From Chloroflexota bacterium (GTDB lineage: Bacteria > Chloroflexota > UBA6077 > FW602-bin22), in assembly GCA_004297775.1 (NCBI GenBank), contig SCUE01000008.1, positions 1-54,489 of the forward strand: 54,489 nt of DNA. The letters run 5' to 3'. Position numbers and translations under genes: made by a program. Positions 42,928 through 51,848 of the stretch are shown in pieces. A model generated the notes under the pieces. It had not been told where the DNA came from, searched no databases, and saw only the letters and a program-made list of their open reading frames with translations. Each line of letters begins with the position of its first letter. Within the stretch, counting starts at the first letter, position 1.

Positions 42928-44157
42928 ATGCTCCGCCTCTGGGCCGCTCTGCGCGCCAATCAGACTCTCATGTGGGCGTGCTTCGTCATCGCGGTCAATC
43001 AGCTTGGATTCGGCATCGTGGTGCCCGTGACCCCGATCTACGCGCGGGGCTTCGGCGTGTCCGAGGTCGCGGTCGGTCTGGTCGTCGCCGTCTACGGGCT
43101 CGGCCGCTTCCTCTTCAATGTCCCGGCCGGACAGGCCGCCGACCGTTTCGGCCGTCGGCCCGTCATCTTCGTCGGCACGGTCGTCACGGCGGTCGGCAGC
43201 ATCCTGTGCGGGCTCGCGCCCGACTTCAACCAACTGCTCGCCTACCGCTTCATTGGTGGCATCGGCGCCGCGATTGTCATTACCGGCGTCCAGACCGTCG
43301 TGGCCGACATTGCCACGCGTGAGAATCGCGGCCGCATGATGGCGACCTATCAGGGATTCTTCATCTTCGCCGTCGGTGTCGGACCGGGCGTCGGTGGCAC
43401 GATCGCCGTCCTGGCCGGGCCGCGCGCGCCCTTCTTCGTATTCGCGGCGCTCGCGGCTCTGGCGGGCGCCCTGGCCCTCTGGCGGCTCCCCGAGACGCGC
43501 GGCGTCGCCCTCGCCGCCGCTAACGCGGCCGGTTCGGCCGTGCCACGTGGCGTGACCGCTCGTCTTCTCCTGACGAATGTCGGGTTCATGACCCTCTCGA
43601 TCGTCACCTTCGTCCAGTTCTTCAATCGAACCGGCGCGATCTTCAGCGTCGTTCCGATCGACGCGGTCGAGCGACTGGGCCTCGATACGGCCACGATCGG
43701 CCTCGCCTTAACCGTGTCCAGTCTCTGCAACATTGCCCTCGTCGGCTGGACCGGCTCGATCGCCGACCGTCTCGGTCGCAAGATCACAATCGTGCCCGGC
43801 TGCGTCATCGGAGGCGTTTCGCTCTTTGGATTCGCATTCGCGCCCGGGTATGCGATGTTCCTCGGCAGCGCCGTGCTCTGGGGAATCTGCGGCGCGCTGA
43901 TCGCCAGTTCGGCGGCCTACGCGGCCGACCTCGCTCCGCCAGGCGCGACCGGCCTGACGATGGGCGTCTATCGCATGCTCGCCGACCTCGGCTACGTCGT
44001 TGGCCCGGTCCTACTTGGCCTCATCGCCGAGGTCGCCGGCGCCAACGGCTCGCTTCTCGTCGCCGGCGCGTTGTCGATTCTCACGGCCATTCCGTTTGCG
44101 CTGCTTGCGCCCGAGACCGGCGGGCGCCGCGCCGCCGTGCCCCCGGCGCGCGTCTGA
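42928..44157 (+). CDS. Major facilitator superfamily transporter
   Basis: Integral membrane transporter of 409 aa with about 12 hydrophobic helices. The A-loop motif is present between helices 2 and 3: PAGQAADRFGRRPVIFVG; a second copy lies at SIADRLGRKITIV in the C-terminal half. Overall it resembles drug/metabolite exporters (DHA1-like). A TAGACT box six bases before the ATG suggests leaderless transcription. The substrate is unknown. Confidence 0.9.
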   Translation: MLRLWAALRANQTLMWACFVIAVNQLGFGIVVPVTPIYARGFGVSEVAVGLVVAVYGLGRFLFNVPAGQAADRFGRRPVIFVGTVVTAVGSILCGLAPDFNQLLAYRFIGGIGAAIVITGVQTVVADIATRENRGRMMATYQGFFIFAVGVGPGVGGTIAVLAGPRAPFFVFAALAALAGALALWRLPETRGVALAAANAAGSAVPRGVTARLLLTNVGFMTLSIVTFVQFFNRTGAIFSVVPIDAVERLGLDTATIGLALTVSSLCNIALVGWTGSIADRLGRKITIVPGCVIGGVSLFGFAFAPGYAMFLGSAVLWGICGALIASSAAYAADLAPPGATGLTMGVYRMLADLGYVVGPVLLGLIAEVAGANGSLLVAGALSILTAIPFALLAPETGGRRAAVPPARV

Positions 44158-44246
44158 CCATTCGTCGTCGGGGCGCGGGTGTCTCGTTGTCTCAGCTTCA
44201 GGCATGCCGCGGAGGCGTGCTGATTCGACGTCCATCCGCATCCGGC

Positions 44247-44252
44247 TAGACT
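44247..44252 (+). promoter_or_regulatory. Candidate promoter (TTCGAC - 17 - TAGACT)
   Basis: TAGACT at 44247-44252 with TTCGAC 17 bases upstream (44224-44229) as a partial -35 match. It precedes the DinB-MOSC gene, which has an AGGAGG-like ribosome-binding site downstream of the box. Confidence 0.45.
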
Positions 44253-44280
44253 GTTCCACGAAGGCAAAGGAGGCCCTAGC

Positions 44281-45201
44281 GTGAGCGCGAATCGATTCTA
44301 TGAGGCGGCCCGAGCGCTCGTCGCAGAGGGAGGCCGAACCACCGCCATCGTCGGCGCGCTTGCGCCTGGCGACGAGCGGCGCATTGTCTGGGACGACTGG
44401 ACCATCCACGACGTTCTCGGTCACGTCGAAGCGTCGCACCTCGCCCTCCTGCGCGGCGCCCGCGGCGACGTTTCGCCGGCACCGCCCGGCGGTAGCCTGG
44501 CCGATGTGAACGAACAACGCCGCCAGGATCGCAAAGTCTGGTCGTTCGATCATCTCATCGCCTCGCTCGACACCACGCGCGCCGTCGCGATCGCGCATCT
44601 CCGCTCGCTGTCCGACGCCGATTGGGGTCGCGTCATTCGCACCTCGAGCGGTCGGGAATGGACGCTGGGACCGCTCACCTGGCAGATGTCGAATCACGAG
44701 CGGAGCCACCGCGAGGAGATCGAACGATCGTTCGGTCGGCTTGCGCCGGGTGGTCGCGTCCGCTGGCTGAGCGTCTCCGCCGGTGGTGTCCCCAAGCGAC
44801 ACGTGTACAGCGCGATCGCCGGCGAACTCGGTCTATCCGGCGACGCGCACAACAGCCCGAATCACGGCGGACCGACTGCCGCGCTCTGTCTGTTCTCGGC
44901 CGAGGTCATCGAGGCCCTGCGTCAGGAGGGCCACCCAATCGCGCCCGGTACAGCCGGTGAGAACCTCAGCATCGGCGGTCTCGATTGGCCGACCGTCGTG
45001 CCCGGCGATCGCTACCGCGTCGGTGGCGCCGTCATCGAGATCACCCGGTACACGGTCCCCTGCCAGAAGATTGCCGGATCGTTCAAAGACGGCGTGTTCG
45101 ACCGCATCAACCAGGAGCTGCACCCGGGCCAGGCCCGCGTCTATGCCCGCGTCGTCGAGCCCGGCCTCATCGCCACCGGCGACGCGGTCGTCCGTCTGTA
45201 G
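44281..45201 (+). CDS. DinB-like / MOSC domain fusion protein
   Basis: Protein of 306 aa joining two domains usually encoded apart. Residues 1-150 are a DinB/maleylpyruvate-isomerase-like four-helix bundle with candidate metal His residues (HDVLGHVEASH, NHERSHREEIE). Residues about 160-306 are a MOSC domain (molybdenum cofactor sulfurase C-terminal): VYSAIAGELGLSGDAHN, GTAGENLSIGG, DRYRVGGAVIEIT and the conserved Cys in RYTVPCQKI. MOSC proteins act in Mo-cofactor sulfur transfer or N-hydroxylated compound reduction; DinB-like domains use thiol cofactors. Fusion suggests a thiol-dependent detoxification role, but that is inference. The GTG start has a strong ribosome-binding site (AAAGGAGG). 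Confidence 0.85.
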   Translation: MSANRFYEAARALVAEGGRTTAIVGALAPGDERRIVWDDWTIHDVLGHVEASHLALLRGARGDVSPAPPGGSLADVNEQRRQDRKVWSFDHLIASLDTTRAVAIAHLRSLSDADWGRVIRTSSGREWTLGPLTWQMSNHERSHREEIERSFGRLAPGGRVRWLSVSAGGVPKRHVYSAIAGELGLSGDAHNSPNHGGPTAALCLFSAEVIEALRQEGHPIAPGTAGENLSIGGLDWPTVVPGDRYRVGGAVIEITRYTVPCQKIAGSFKDGVFDRINQELHPGQARVYARVVEPGLIATGDAVVRL

Positions 45202-45425
45202 GCGCACGATTCCGCAATCGCGGCTAGAATATGGCGTAACGACGACATTGTCGGCGTCGTTCAAGCTGCCACGAAGTCCTGTTGGCCTACCTGTACTAAA
45301 GGTCAGGTATCAATAGGTACTACGTACGGCGGCATGGCTATATCCGTGCGGGTACATTGAGTCGCCCGCTTCGCACCGATGTGTGATGCCGGGAGAAGGC
45401 CGCTGATTGGCCAGGAGGTAGTTCG
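45202..45425 (+). promoter_or_regulatory. Leader region of the sigma-factor gene with a candidate -10 (TAGAAT)
   Basis: 224 bases upstream of the sigma gene. TAGAAT at 45225-45230 is a fair -10 box, which would give a leader of nearly 190 bases. The segment 45285-45330 is locally A/T-rich (GGTATCAATAGGTACTACGT) and may hold another promoter. AGGAGGT at 45413-45419 is the ribosome-binding site. No riboswitch fold is recognised. Confidence 0.4.
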
Positions 45426-46595
45426 ATGGTTTGGGATACTCTGACGACTGACCGGGAAGGATCGGTGGGCACGCTGATTCAGGACGGAGCTCACGACGTT
45501 CTCGACGCGCTGGGCGATGACCGCGAGGGCGCGCTCGACGACATCCACGAGGAAGTCCACGAAGAAGTCCGCGAGGAAGCGCACGACGACGCCGAGTCGC
45601 CGGTCGCGACTGCCGAGGCGACGGCCGAGACCGAGGTCGAGGCGGAAGAGGCCGAGGAAGTCGAGTACGACTATCGGAACGACCTGCCCGGCGCCCCCGA
45701 CGCGCTGACTGCCTACTTCGCCGATGTTGGCAATGGCCGCCTGCTCACGTTCGACGAGGAACTCTCGCTCGGCCGCCAGGTCCAGGCCGGCCTCAAGGCC
45801 ACCGAGGATCTCAAGAAGGATGGCGGGAGCGCCTACAAGCGGCGCGACCTCAAGCGCATCGTCGATGAAGGCCAGATGGCGCGCCATCGGCTCATCGAGA
45901 TGAACCTACGCCTCGTCATTTCGGTGGCGCGTCGCTACGTCGGCCGTGGCCTGCCGCTCGAAGACCTGATCCAGGAGGGCAACGTCGGCCTGTTCCGCGC
46001 GGTCGACAAGTACGACCCGGAGCGCGGCTGGCGCTTCTCGACCTACGCTTACTGGTGGATTCGACAGGGCGTGACCCGGGCGATCGCCGATCAGGCGCGC
46101 ACGATCCGCATGCCGGTTCACACCGGACAGCTCGTCACGCGGCTCGGCGAGATCCGTCGCCGCCTCGAGCAGCGGATTGGCCGCGCACCGACGCCGGGGG
46201 AAGTGGCGGCCGAGGCCGGCATCAGCGAGGAGCGCGTGCGCGAGACGCTGCTGGCCGCCCGCGAGCCGCTGTCGCTCGAATCGACTCTCATCGGTACCGA
46301 CGACTCCACTCTGGCCGACCTGGTGCAGGATGACTCCGCGCCGGACGCCCAGGAGATGGTCGAACTGTCCGATCAGCGCCAGAAGATCGAAGAGATCTTG
46401 GAAGGGCTGACGCAGCGCGAGCGCGCGGTCATTCGTCTGCGCTTCGGTATGGATGACGGCACGCCGTTGACGCTCGCCGAGGTTGGCGGTCGTCTCGGCG
46501 TCAGCCGTGAGCGTGTGCGGCAGTTGGAGGCCGACGGCCTGCGCAAGCTGCGCAGCGGCGTCCTCCGCGAGCGCCTCGCGCGCGTCGCCGCGTAA
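45426..46595 (+). CDS. rpoD: RpoD-family RNA polymerase sigma factor (primary-type)
   Basis: Sigma-70 protein of 389 aa. Region 1.2 is DALTAYFADVGNGRLLTFDEE. Region 2 has MNLRLVISVARRYVGRGLPL, EDLIQEGNVGLFRAVDKYD and the -10-recognising RFSTYAYWWIRQGVTRAIAD. Region 3 follows (RRLEQRIGRAPTPGEVAAEAG), and region 4 ends with the -35-binding helix-turn-helix TLAEVGGRLGVSRERVRQLE. The first 90 residues are an acidic Glu/Asp/Ala stretch in place of region 1.1. This could be the main housekeeping sigma or a close group 2 paralogue. ATG at 45426 has AGGAGGT six bases upstream. Confidence 0.93.
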   Translation: MVWDTLTTDREGSVGTLIQDGAHDVLDALGDDREGALDDIHEEVHEEVREEAHDDAESPVATAEATAETEVEAEEAEEVEYDYRNDLPGAPDALTAYFADVGNGRLLTFDEELSLGRQVQAGLKATEDLKKDGGSAYKRRDLKRIVDEGQMARHRLIEMNLRLVISVARRYVGRGLPLEDLIQEGNVGLFRAVDKYDPERGWRFSTYAYWWIRQGVTRAIADQARTIRMPVHTGQLVTRLGEIRRRLEQRIGRAPTPGEVAAEAGISEERVRETLLAAREPLSLESTLIGTDDSTLADLVQDDSAPDAQEMVELSDQRQKIEEILEGLTQRERAVIRLRFGMDDGTPLTLAEVGGRLGVSRERVRQLEADGLRKLRSGVLRERLARVAA

Positions 46596-46611
46596 TACCA
46601 CCTCGCAATCG

Positions 46612-46643
46612 GAGAGGCCCCGGTCCGACGACCGGGGCCTCTC
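46612..46643 (+). terminator. Strong GC hairpin after the sigma-factor gene
   Basis: Perfect 14-bp stem GAGAGGCCCCGGTC / GACCGGGGCCTCTC with a CGAC loop, starting 17 bases after the stop codon. No T-run follows. It ends five bases before a TAGACT box for the next gene, so termination and the next promoter are packed together. Confidence 0.65.
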
Positions 46644-46647
46644 TCGC

Positions 46648-46653
46648 TAGACT
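46648..46653 (+). promoter_or_regulatory. Candidate -10 box (TAGACT), leaderless
   Basis: TAGACT ends seven bases before the GTG of the MFS gene at 46661, with no room for a ribosome-binding site. Any -35 contact would fall inside the terminator hairpin. Confidence 0.5.
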
Positions 46654-46660
46654 GTCGGCG

Positions 46661-47923
46661 GTGACGTCTCCCAGCCAACCGGCCGAGCCGCTCGAATCGG
46701 CCGCGTCGGACCTCGTCCGGCCGCGGCTGCCGCCAGCCTTCGCGGCCTTCGCGCACCGTGACTTCCGTCTGCTCTTTCTCGGCACCGCCACCACTCAGAC
46801 CGGCAACTGGATGCAGAGCGTCGCGATCGGTCGGCTCATCCTGGACATGACTGGCTCCGGCTTCTATCTCGGGCTGGCGGGTTTCCTGCGGTCAATCCCG
46901 CAATTGTTCCTGTCGATTCCTGGCGGAATCCTGGCCGATCGGGTGGATCGTACCCGGTTGCTCGCGACGTTCCAGGGCATCGCCGCCGTGCTCACCGCGC
47001 TCTTGGCCGGGCTCATCTACGCCGGAAGCTCGAATGTGTGGGCGATTCTCACCCTCACATTCCTGATCGGCTGTTCGCTGGCGATGGTGTTCCCCGTGCG
47101 GCAGACGCTGGTATCGACCTCGGTACCGCGGATCGATCTCACCAGCGCGGTCGGTCTGAACTCGGCGAACAACAATTTGACTCGCACGCTCGGTCCGGCG
47201 ATGGCCGGGATTCTCATCACGCTCGTCGGCGCGGCGGCGTGTTTCGCCCTCCAGACCGTTGGCTTGCTGATCAGCTTTTGGGCGTCGATCGCGATGCGAG
47301 TCCCGAATGACGATCGCCGATCGATTGGCAGCCCGATGGCCGATCTGGCCGAGGCGTGGGACTACGTGCGGGCGACGCCCGAGGTGGGCGGGCTGCTTCT
47401 CTCCGCGCTCGTCCCGACCGCGCTCGGGATGCCGTACATGGCGCTCCTGCCGATGTTTGCGCGCGATCTCGACATCGGCGCATCCGGCCTCGGTTTCCTG
47501 ATGACAGTTCTTGGCGTCGGTTCGATATCGGGCTCGATCGGCTTCTCGGCGGCCGGAGATTTCCGTTACAAGGGCCCGGTCTTGCTTGGAACGGCGGCCG
47601 CTTTCGGCGCCGCGCTGGTGGCGCTCGCCCTCAGCACGGGACTGGTTGCCGCTCTGGTCAGCCTGTTCCTCGCCGGTGTCTTTAGCGCCGTCTATCAGGC
47701 GACCAACAATACGCTTCTTCAGACGATCGTCCCGGACGCGCTGCGCGGCCGGGTGATGAGCGCCTACATCCTGACCTGGGGCGTCATGCCGCTCGGGACG
47801 CTGCCGCTCGGATGGTTGGCCGATTTCCGCGGCGCCCCCTTCGCGGTCGGCCTGGCTGGCGGGCTCGTCCTGCTTTTCAGCGCATTCAGCGCCGCTCGTT
47901 TGCCGAGCGTTCGGGCGCTGTGA
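46661..47923 (+). CDS. Major facilitator superfamily transporter (MFS_3/EntS-like)
   Basis: Membrane exporter of 420 aa with about 12 hydrophobic segments. It shows features of the EntS/MFS_3 branch: FRLLFLGTATTQTGNWMQSVAIG at the start of helix 1, IPGGILADRVDRTRLL as loop motif A, and VFPVRQTLVSTSVPR with NSANNNLTRTLGPAMAG in the middle. This group exports siderophores or drugs; the substrate here is unknown. GTG start follows a TAGACT box by seven bases, so translation is probably leaderless. The cytoplasmic N-terminus of about 35 residues is Pro/Ala-rich. Confidence 0.88.
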   Translation: MTSPSQPAEPLESAASDLVRPRLPPAFAAFAHRDFRLLFLGTATTQTGNWMQSVAIGRLILDMTGSGFYLGLAGFLRSIPQLFLSIPGGILADRVDRTRLLATFQGIAAVLTALLAGLIYAGSSNVWAILTLTFLIGCSLAMVFPVRQTLVSTSVPRIDLTSAVGLNSANNNLTRTLGPAMAGILITLVGAAACFALQTVGLLISFWASIAMRVPNDDRRSIGSPMADLAEAWDYVRATPEVGGLLLSALVPTALGMPYMALLPMFARDLDIGASGLGFLMTVLGVGSISGSIGFSAAGDFRYKGPVLLGTAAAFGAALVALALSTGLVAALVSLFLAGVFSAVYQATNNTLLQTIVPDALRGRVMSAYILTWGVMPLGTLPLGWLADFRGAPFAVGLAGGLVLLFSAFSAARLPSVRAL

Positions 47924-47993
47924 CGCTGTCTGCTTTGCTCATTCCTTTGATCCGGTCATTCAGTGTGGCGCGCCTGACGAATTGTGGCGCGCC

Positions 47994-48734
47994 GTGACAC
48001 TGCCGGACGATCGTGTCGTCGAGCGCATTCGGAAGCTCCTCGCGCTCGCGACCAGCTCGAATCCCCATGAGGCCGCCGCCGCCGCCGAACGCGCCGTCGA
48101 GCTGGCACAGCGCCACAACCTCGATCTCGCCACCTTGCCGAGTCGCGAAAATCCGTACGTCGAAGAGTCAGTCGACGTCGGGGGAGGCTCCGCCTGGCGC
48201 TGGCTCTTGATGTCGGCGGTCGCTCGCGCGCACTTCTGCGCCGCGTTGCGCGCGTTCGGCCGCGGCCGCGCTGGTGGCACGATGCTGATCATCGGCCAGC
48301 GCCACAACGTGACCGTCTGCGTCTTCCTCTTCACCTACCTCGCCCGCGAGATCGAGCGTCTGGCGGCGCGCGGATGGCGACGGGCCCACCTCGTCTACGG
48401 CGAGCATGTCGTCGCGCGCGCGTGGAAGAATGACTTTCGCCGCGGCGCGGTTATCACGATCGACGAGCGTCTCAAGGAGCGGACGCGCCTGTTCGCCGCG
48501 GAGTCGGGCGCCGCGCGCGCGCTCGTGATCAGCCAGGAAGCCGACTTGCGCGCCGAAATCGAGCGCCGCCACCCGAATCCGCGGGTCACAACCTTGCGCA
48601 GTCGCGGTGGCGACGCCTACAGCACTGGTCGATCAATCGCGAACGACATTCGCCTCGCCGACGCGCTCGACGGAGGTTCGCGCGCTTCCGGACGCTCGCT
48701 ATCGGCTCCGGGGCTGCCAAGCGGATTCGGGTAG
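47994..48734 (+). CDS. DUF2786 domain protein
   Basis: Protein of 246 aa. The N-terminal 40 residues (VERIRKLLALATSSNPHEAA, then AVELAQRHNLDLA) are the DUF2786 motif, followed by the usual companion domain of about 150 aa (WRWLLMSAVARAHFCAALR, TMLIIGQRHNVTVCVFLFTY). Function of the family is unknown; members often sit in phage or accessory regions. Basic stretches suggest nucleic-acid contact. GTG at 47994 is assumed; a TTG at 47982 is in frame. No ribosome-binding site is visible. Confidence 0.75.
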   Translation: MTLPDDRVVERIRKLLALATSSNPHEAAAAAERAVELAQRHNLDLATLPSRENPYVEESVDVGGGSAWRWLLMSAVARAHFCAALRAFGRGRAGGTMLIIGQRHNVTVCVFLFTYLAREIERLAARGWRRAHLVYGEHVVARAWKNDFRRGAVITIDERLKERTRLFAAESGAARALVISQEADLRAEIERRHPNPRVTTLRSRGGDAYSTGRSIANDIRLADALDGGSRASGRSLSAPGLPSGFG

Positions 48735-48773
48735 CGTCGCGCGCTCGGAAATGAGTGCGACCGCTGTCCTTCG

Positions 48774-48802
48774 GGAGAACGAGGGCGAAGCCCTCGCTCT
48801 CC
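48774..48802. terminator. Bidirectional hairpin between convergent genes
   Basis: GGAGAACGAGGGC / GCCCTCGCTCTCC with a GAA loop: 12 of 13 positions pair, one A-C mismatch. It lies between genes ending at 48734 and 48814. There is no pronounced T-run. Confidence 0.6.
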
Positions 48803-48813
48803 TCTAGAGGAAC

Positions 48814-49728
48814 CTACGGCATAAATTGCCGCAAGTACCGGGCGCTCTGGACCAGCGATGCCTGGCGCTTTTCGAGGCTTCCCTCGTAAGCCCGGTCTTC
48901 GACTTCGACGCAGACCGGCCCGTCATACCCGGCGTCGGTCAGCACCGAAAAGAACATCCCCCAGTTTCCGTCGCCGAGGCCCGGCAGCTTCGGCGTGTGG
49001 TACTGAAGCGGCGTGCCCATCGTTCCAACGTCATTCAGGCGGTGCCGGTCGACGCGGACGTCCTTGGCGTGGACGTGGTGCAGTCGCGACGCGAACTCGC
49101 GAATCGGCGCCAGGTAGTCCATCTGCAGCCACATCATGTGGGAGGGGTCGTAGTTCAGCCCGAAGCTCGGACTCGGGATTTCCTCGAACATGCGACGCCA
49201 GATCGTCGGGGCGTAGGCCAAATTCTTGCCGCCCGGCCATTCATCGTTCGAGAACAGCATCGGGCAGTTCTCGATCCCGATCTTGATGCCGTGATCCTCG
49301 GCGTACCGAATGAGCGGTGGCCATGTCTCGCGGAATCGCGGCCAGTTGTCATCGATCGAGAGATGCCAGTCGCGGCCGATGAACGTGTTGACAACCGGGA
49401 CGCCGAGCGTCTTGGCCGCGCGGATGACTGCTTCGATGTGCTCGACGTACACCGCCGCCTCGGCCCGATCCGGCGCCAGTGGGTTCGGGTAGTACCCGAG
49501 CCCGCTGATCGCGATGCCTTTCGACTCCGCCAGATCGTTGATTCGCCGCGCCTCCCCGGCGTCGACCGTCGTGACGTCGATGTGCGTGACGCCAGCGTAC
49601 CGCCGCTCCGCCTTGCCCGGCGGCCAGCACATGACTTCGACGCAATCGAATCCGGCCGCGACGGCGGCGTCGAAGACCCCGGAGAGATCGAGCTCCGGCA
49701 GAATCGCGCTGACGAACCCGAGCTTCAT
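48814..49728 (-). CDS. Sugar phosphate isomerase/epimerase (TIM barrel)
   Basis: Xylose isomerase-like enzyme of 304 aa. Barrel and metal-site strands: [37 protein letters not shown] (Glu), [12 protein letters not shown] (Asp/His), [11 protein letters not shown] (His/Asp), and [14 protein letters not shown] (Glu). These match inosose isomerase/dehydratase-like and hydroxypyruvate-isomerase-like proteins. ATG at 49728 has TAGGAGT seven bases upstream. It follows a Gfo/Idh/MocA gene by ten bases, so they form an operon for oxidation and isomerisation of one sugar or cyclitol. Confidence 0.87.
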   Translation of the reverse strand: MKLGFVSAILPELDLSGVFDAAVAAGFDCVEVMCWPPGKAERRYAGVTHIDVTTVDAGEARRINDLAESKGIAISGLGYYPNPLAPDRAEAAVYVEHIEAVIRAAKTLGVPVVNTFIGRDWHLSIDDNWPRFRETWPPLIRYAEDHGIKIGIENCPMLFSNDEWPGGKNLAYAPTIWRRMFEEIPSPSFGLNYDPSHMMWLQMDYLAPIREFASRLHHVHAKDVRVDRHRLNDVGTMGTPLQYHTPKLPGLGDGNWGMFFSVLTDAGYDGPVCVEVEDRAYEGSLEKRQASLVQSARYLRQFMP

Positions 49729-49738
49729 CGTCTCACTC

Positions 49739-50887
49739 CTACCTGATTCCGATCCAGGCACCCGAACGGTGACTGGCCAGGATCGCGTCGCACAGCCGGA
49801 TCTCCTTGTGCCCATCGGAGAACGTCGGGAAATCGGGCGTGGTAGACATGTCCCCAGTCTCGACGTACTCGTAGAACGCGCGGAAACACTGCTTGAACGT
49901 GTCGGGGTACCCCTCGTTGTGCCCGCCGGGATAGCCGACGAACCGGCGCGTGCTCGGGTCGAGCAGGCTCGGATCCTTGATCAGGGTTTCGTTTGGGCGG
50001 TCGCGGTAACCCACCCACATCTCGTTCGGCCGCTCGCTGTCCCACGCCACGGCCGCTTTCGAGCCGGAGAGTTCGAACTTCAGACTGTTCTTCCGTCCGG
50101 CGGTCGCCTGCGACACCCAGAGCGAGCCGCGCGCGCCGTTCGAGAAGCGAAGCATGATCGAGCCGACATCCTCGGTCGCGATGTCGATCGGAATGGTGTC
50201 GTTATCGGCGGCGAGTTTGCCACTGAAGGTCTCCACCTCGCCTCGCGATCGCTGGCGGACCGGGTGGATCGTGTGGAGATCGGCGCACACCTCGACGACA
50301 TCGAGACCGGTGATCGACTGAACGAGGTCGAGCCAGTGCGTACCGATGTCCGCGACCGCGCGAAGGCTGCCGCCCTCGTCCGCCAGGACGCGCCAGTTGT
50401 AGTCGGTCGGGAAGAGCAGCCAATCCTGGACGTAGCTGCCCTGGATCGCGTGCACGTCGCCGATGTCGCCGCGCCGGACACGGGCGCGGGCTTCGAGGCA
50501 GAGCGGGTAGAAGCGGATGTTGTAATTGACGCCGGCGGCCTTGCCCGATCGCGCGGCCTGATCGACCAGCGCGGCCGACTCGACCGCGTTCATCGCCAGC
50601 GGTTTTTCGCAGAGCACGTGCTTCCCGGCCGCCAGCGCGTCGCGCGCCATCGTGAAGTGGAGCCGGTTCGGCGTCGTGATGTGGACGACGTCCACGCGCC
50701 GATCGGCCAGAAGCTCCGCGTAACTGCCGTAACCGGTCTCGATCGACAGAGACGCCGCGGCGCGTGCCGACTTCTCGGGCGACGACCCGACGATCCCGAC
50801 GACCTCGATCCCGAGGCGCCGCAGGCCCTCGGTGTGCGCCGGACCCATGAACCCGGTTCCCGCGATCGCCGCGCGTAGCTTCGGCAT
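49739..50887 (-). CDS. Gfo/Idh/MocA-family oxidoreductase
   Basis: NAD(P)-dependent dehydrogenase of 382 aa: [20 protein letters not shown]ossmann start, [12 protein letters not shown] strand, CEKPLAMN with the catalytic Lys, and [12 protein letters not shown] for the substrate site. The late [13 protein letters not shown] segment is typical of the sugar/inositol dehydrogenase branch. ATG at 50887 has GGAGGAGG five bases upstream and a TACAAT box beyond it. It is the first gene of a two-gene operon with the isomerase. Confidence 0.9.
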   Translation of the reverse strand: MPKLRAAIAGTGFMGPAHTEGLRRLGIEVVGIVGSSPEKSARAAASLSIETGYGSYAELLADRRVDVVHITTPNRLHFTMARDALAAGKHVLCEKPLAMNAVESAALVDQAARSGKAAGVNYNIRFYPLCLEARARVRRGDIGDVHAIQGSYVQDWLLFPTDYNWRVLADEGGSLRAVADIGTHWLDLVQSITGLDVVEVCADLHTIHPVRQRSRGEVETFSGKLAADNDTIPIDIATEDVGSIMLRFSNGARGSLWVSQATAGRKNSLKFELSGSKAAVAWDSERPNEMWVGYRDRPNETLIKDPSLLDPSTRRFVGYPGGHNEGYPDTFKQCFRAFYEYVETGDMSTTPDFPTFSDGHKEIRLCDAILASHRSGAWIGIR

Positions 50888-50909
50888 GCGTGCCTCCTCC
50901 GCGGCGCGG

Positions 50910-50915
50910 ATTGTA
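50910..50915 (-). promoter_or_regulatory. Candidate -10 box (TACAAT)
   Basis: TACAAT on the minus strand, 22 bases before the oxidoreductase ATG and upstream of its ribosome-binding site. It is a good -10 match with no clear -35. Confidence 0.45.
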
Positions 50916-50990
50916 CCCCGAGTGACTGGCGCTTCAGTCGCCTAGCGCGCGCCTCACCAGTGCCGACTCGCCCATTAGGATTGACGTGGG

Positions 50991-51518
50991 ATGGCTGTCT
51001 ATCTGGTCCGGCACGGCGAAACGTCCTATGAACTCGCAGAGGAACGCCGGCTTCGTGGCGGGATGCGAGATTGGATGCCGCTCACGCCGCGAGGAGTTGA
51101 ACAGGCGCAGGAGGTTGCTGAGCGTCTTCGATCGTTCGATCTGACGTTGATCCTGTCGTCGCCGATGACCCGAGCCCTGCAAACCGCGGCAGTGATTAGC
51201 CGCATTGTCGCCGTCCCGATCGTCGTTGAGTTTGATCTCCACGAATGGCTGCCCGATACGACGGGGACGTACGACTCGACTGCGACCATGATCGCCGCCG
51301 CTGAGGAGAGGGATCGCCTTGGAGGGGAGTGGCCGCCGGGAGGGGATAGAGCGTGGGAGCCCGAATCGATAGTTCGACAGCGCACCGTGCGCATCCTTTC
51401 GAGATACACCACTCACCGCGGACTCGCCGTGGTTTGCCACGGCACTATCATTCGTATCCTGACCGGACGATCGGCCGGCAATTGCGAGATCGTCGAGTGG
51501 GAGTCAGCGCCCGCGTAA
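50991..51518 (+). CDS. Histidine phosphatase (phosphoglycerate mutase-like) family protein
   Basis: Cytoplasmic phosphatase-like enzyme of 175 aa. The catalytic His lies in VYLVRHGETSYE, the second Arg in SSPMTRALQTA, an acidic residue in EFDLHEWLPD and the second His in VVCHGTIIRIL, completing the active site. Substrate is unknown; relatives dephosphorylate small metabolites or proteins. ATG at 50991 is the start. It is divergent from the oxidoreductase operon. Confidence 0.9.
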   Translation: MAVYLVRHGETSYELAEERRLRGGMRDWMPLTPRGVEQAQEVAERLRSFDLTLILSSPMTRALQTAAVISRIVAVPIVVEFDLHEWLPDTTGTYDSTATMIAAAEERDRLGGEWPPGGDRAWEPESIVRQRTVRILSRYTTHRGLAVVCHGTIIRILTGRSAGNCEIVEWESAPA

Positions 51519-51620
51519 GGCCAACTCCCTCGGTCGGGCTACTTGTGCTTGCCTGGGCGGCGGATCCCTCCGGCTGCGTATTGGCGTCGTTCCCGGCGGG
51601 GACCCCGGGCGGGCGAGTGA

Positions 51621-51626
51621 TAGACT
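51621..51626 (+). promoter_or_regulatory. Candidate -10 box (TAGACT)
   Basis: TAGACT about 75 bases before the ATG at 51702 of the three-gene MntA-HepT locus (27 bases before a possible TTG start at 51654). No -35 box is evident. Confidence 0.4.
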
Positions 51627-51701
51627 GGCTCTCATCTGAATCGGGATCATGACTTGGAAGCAGGTGCACATCGGTCGCGCGGATCCGGTGAAGACGCCGA
51701 A

Positions 51702-51848
51702 ATGGCTCTTGCGGAACGCGCGCGGCGACGCGAGGTCTTGGAGCGGCTGACGGCAGAATGGCGAGCATATCGATCCCACAGGAGAATCACGCTCGGTCCC
51801 GACCTGACGCTGCGTGATCTCATCGCCGAGGGGCGTGACGTCCGGTGA
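51702..51848 (+). CDS. Small charged protein preceding MntA-HepT
   Basis: Protein of 48 aa (64 if the TTG at 51654 is used), rich in Arg/Glu: ERARRREVLERLTAEWRAYR, then a short PDLTLRDLIAEGRD tail. No known family. Its stop overlaps the MntA start by four bases (GTGA), so it is translationally coupled to the toxin-antitoxin pair. The tail, with its TLRDLIAEG-like end, resembles small antitoxin/RHH-linked proteins that sit upstream of other toxin genes. It may regulate the operon. Confidence 0.55.
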   Translation: MALAERARRREVLERLTAEWRAYRSHRRITLGPDLTLRDLIAEGRDVR

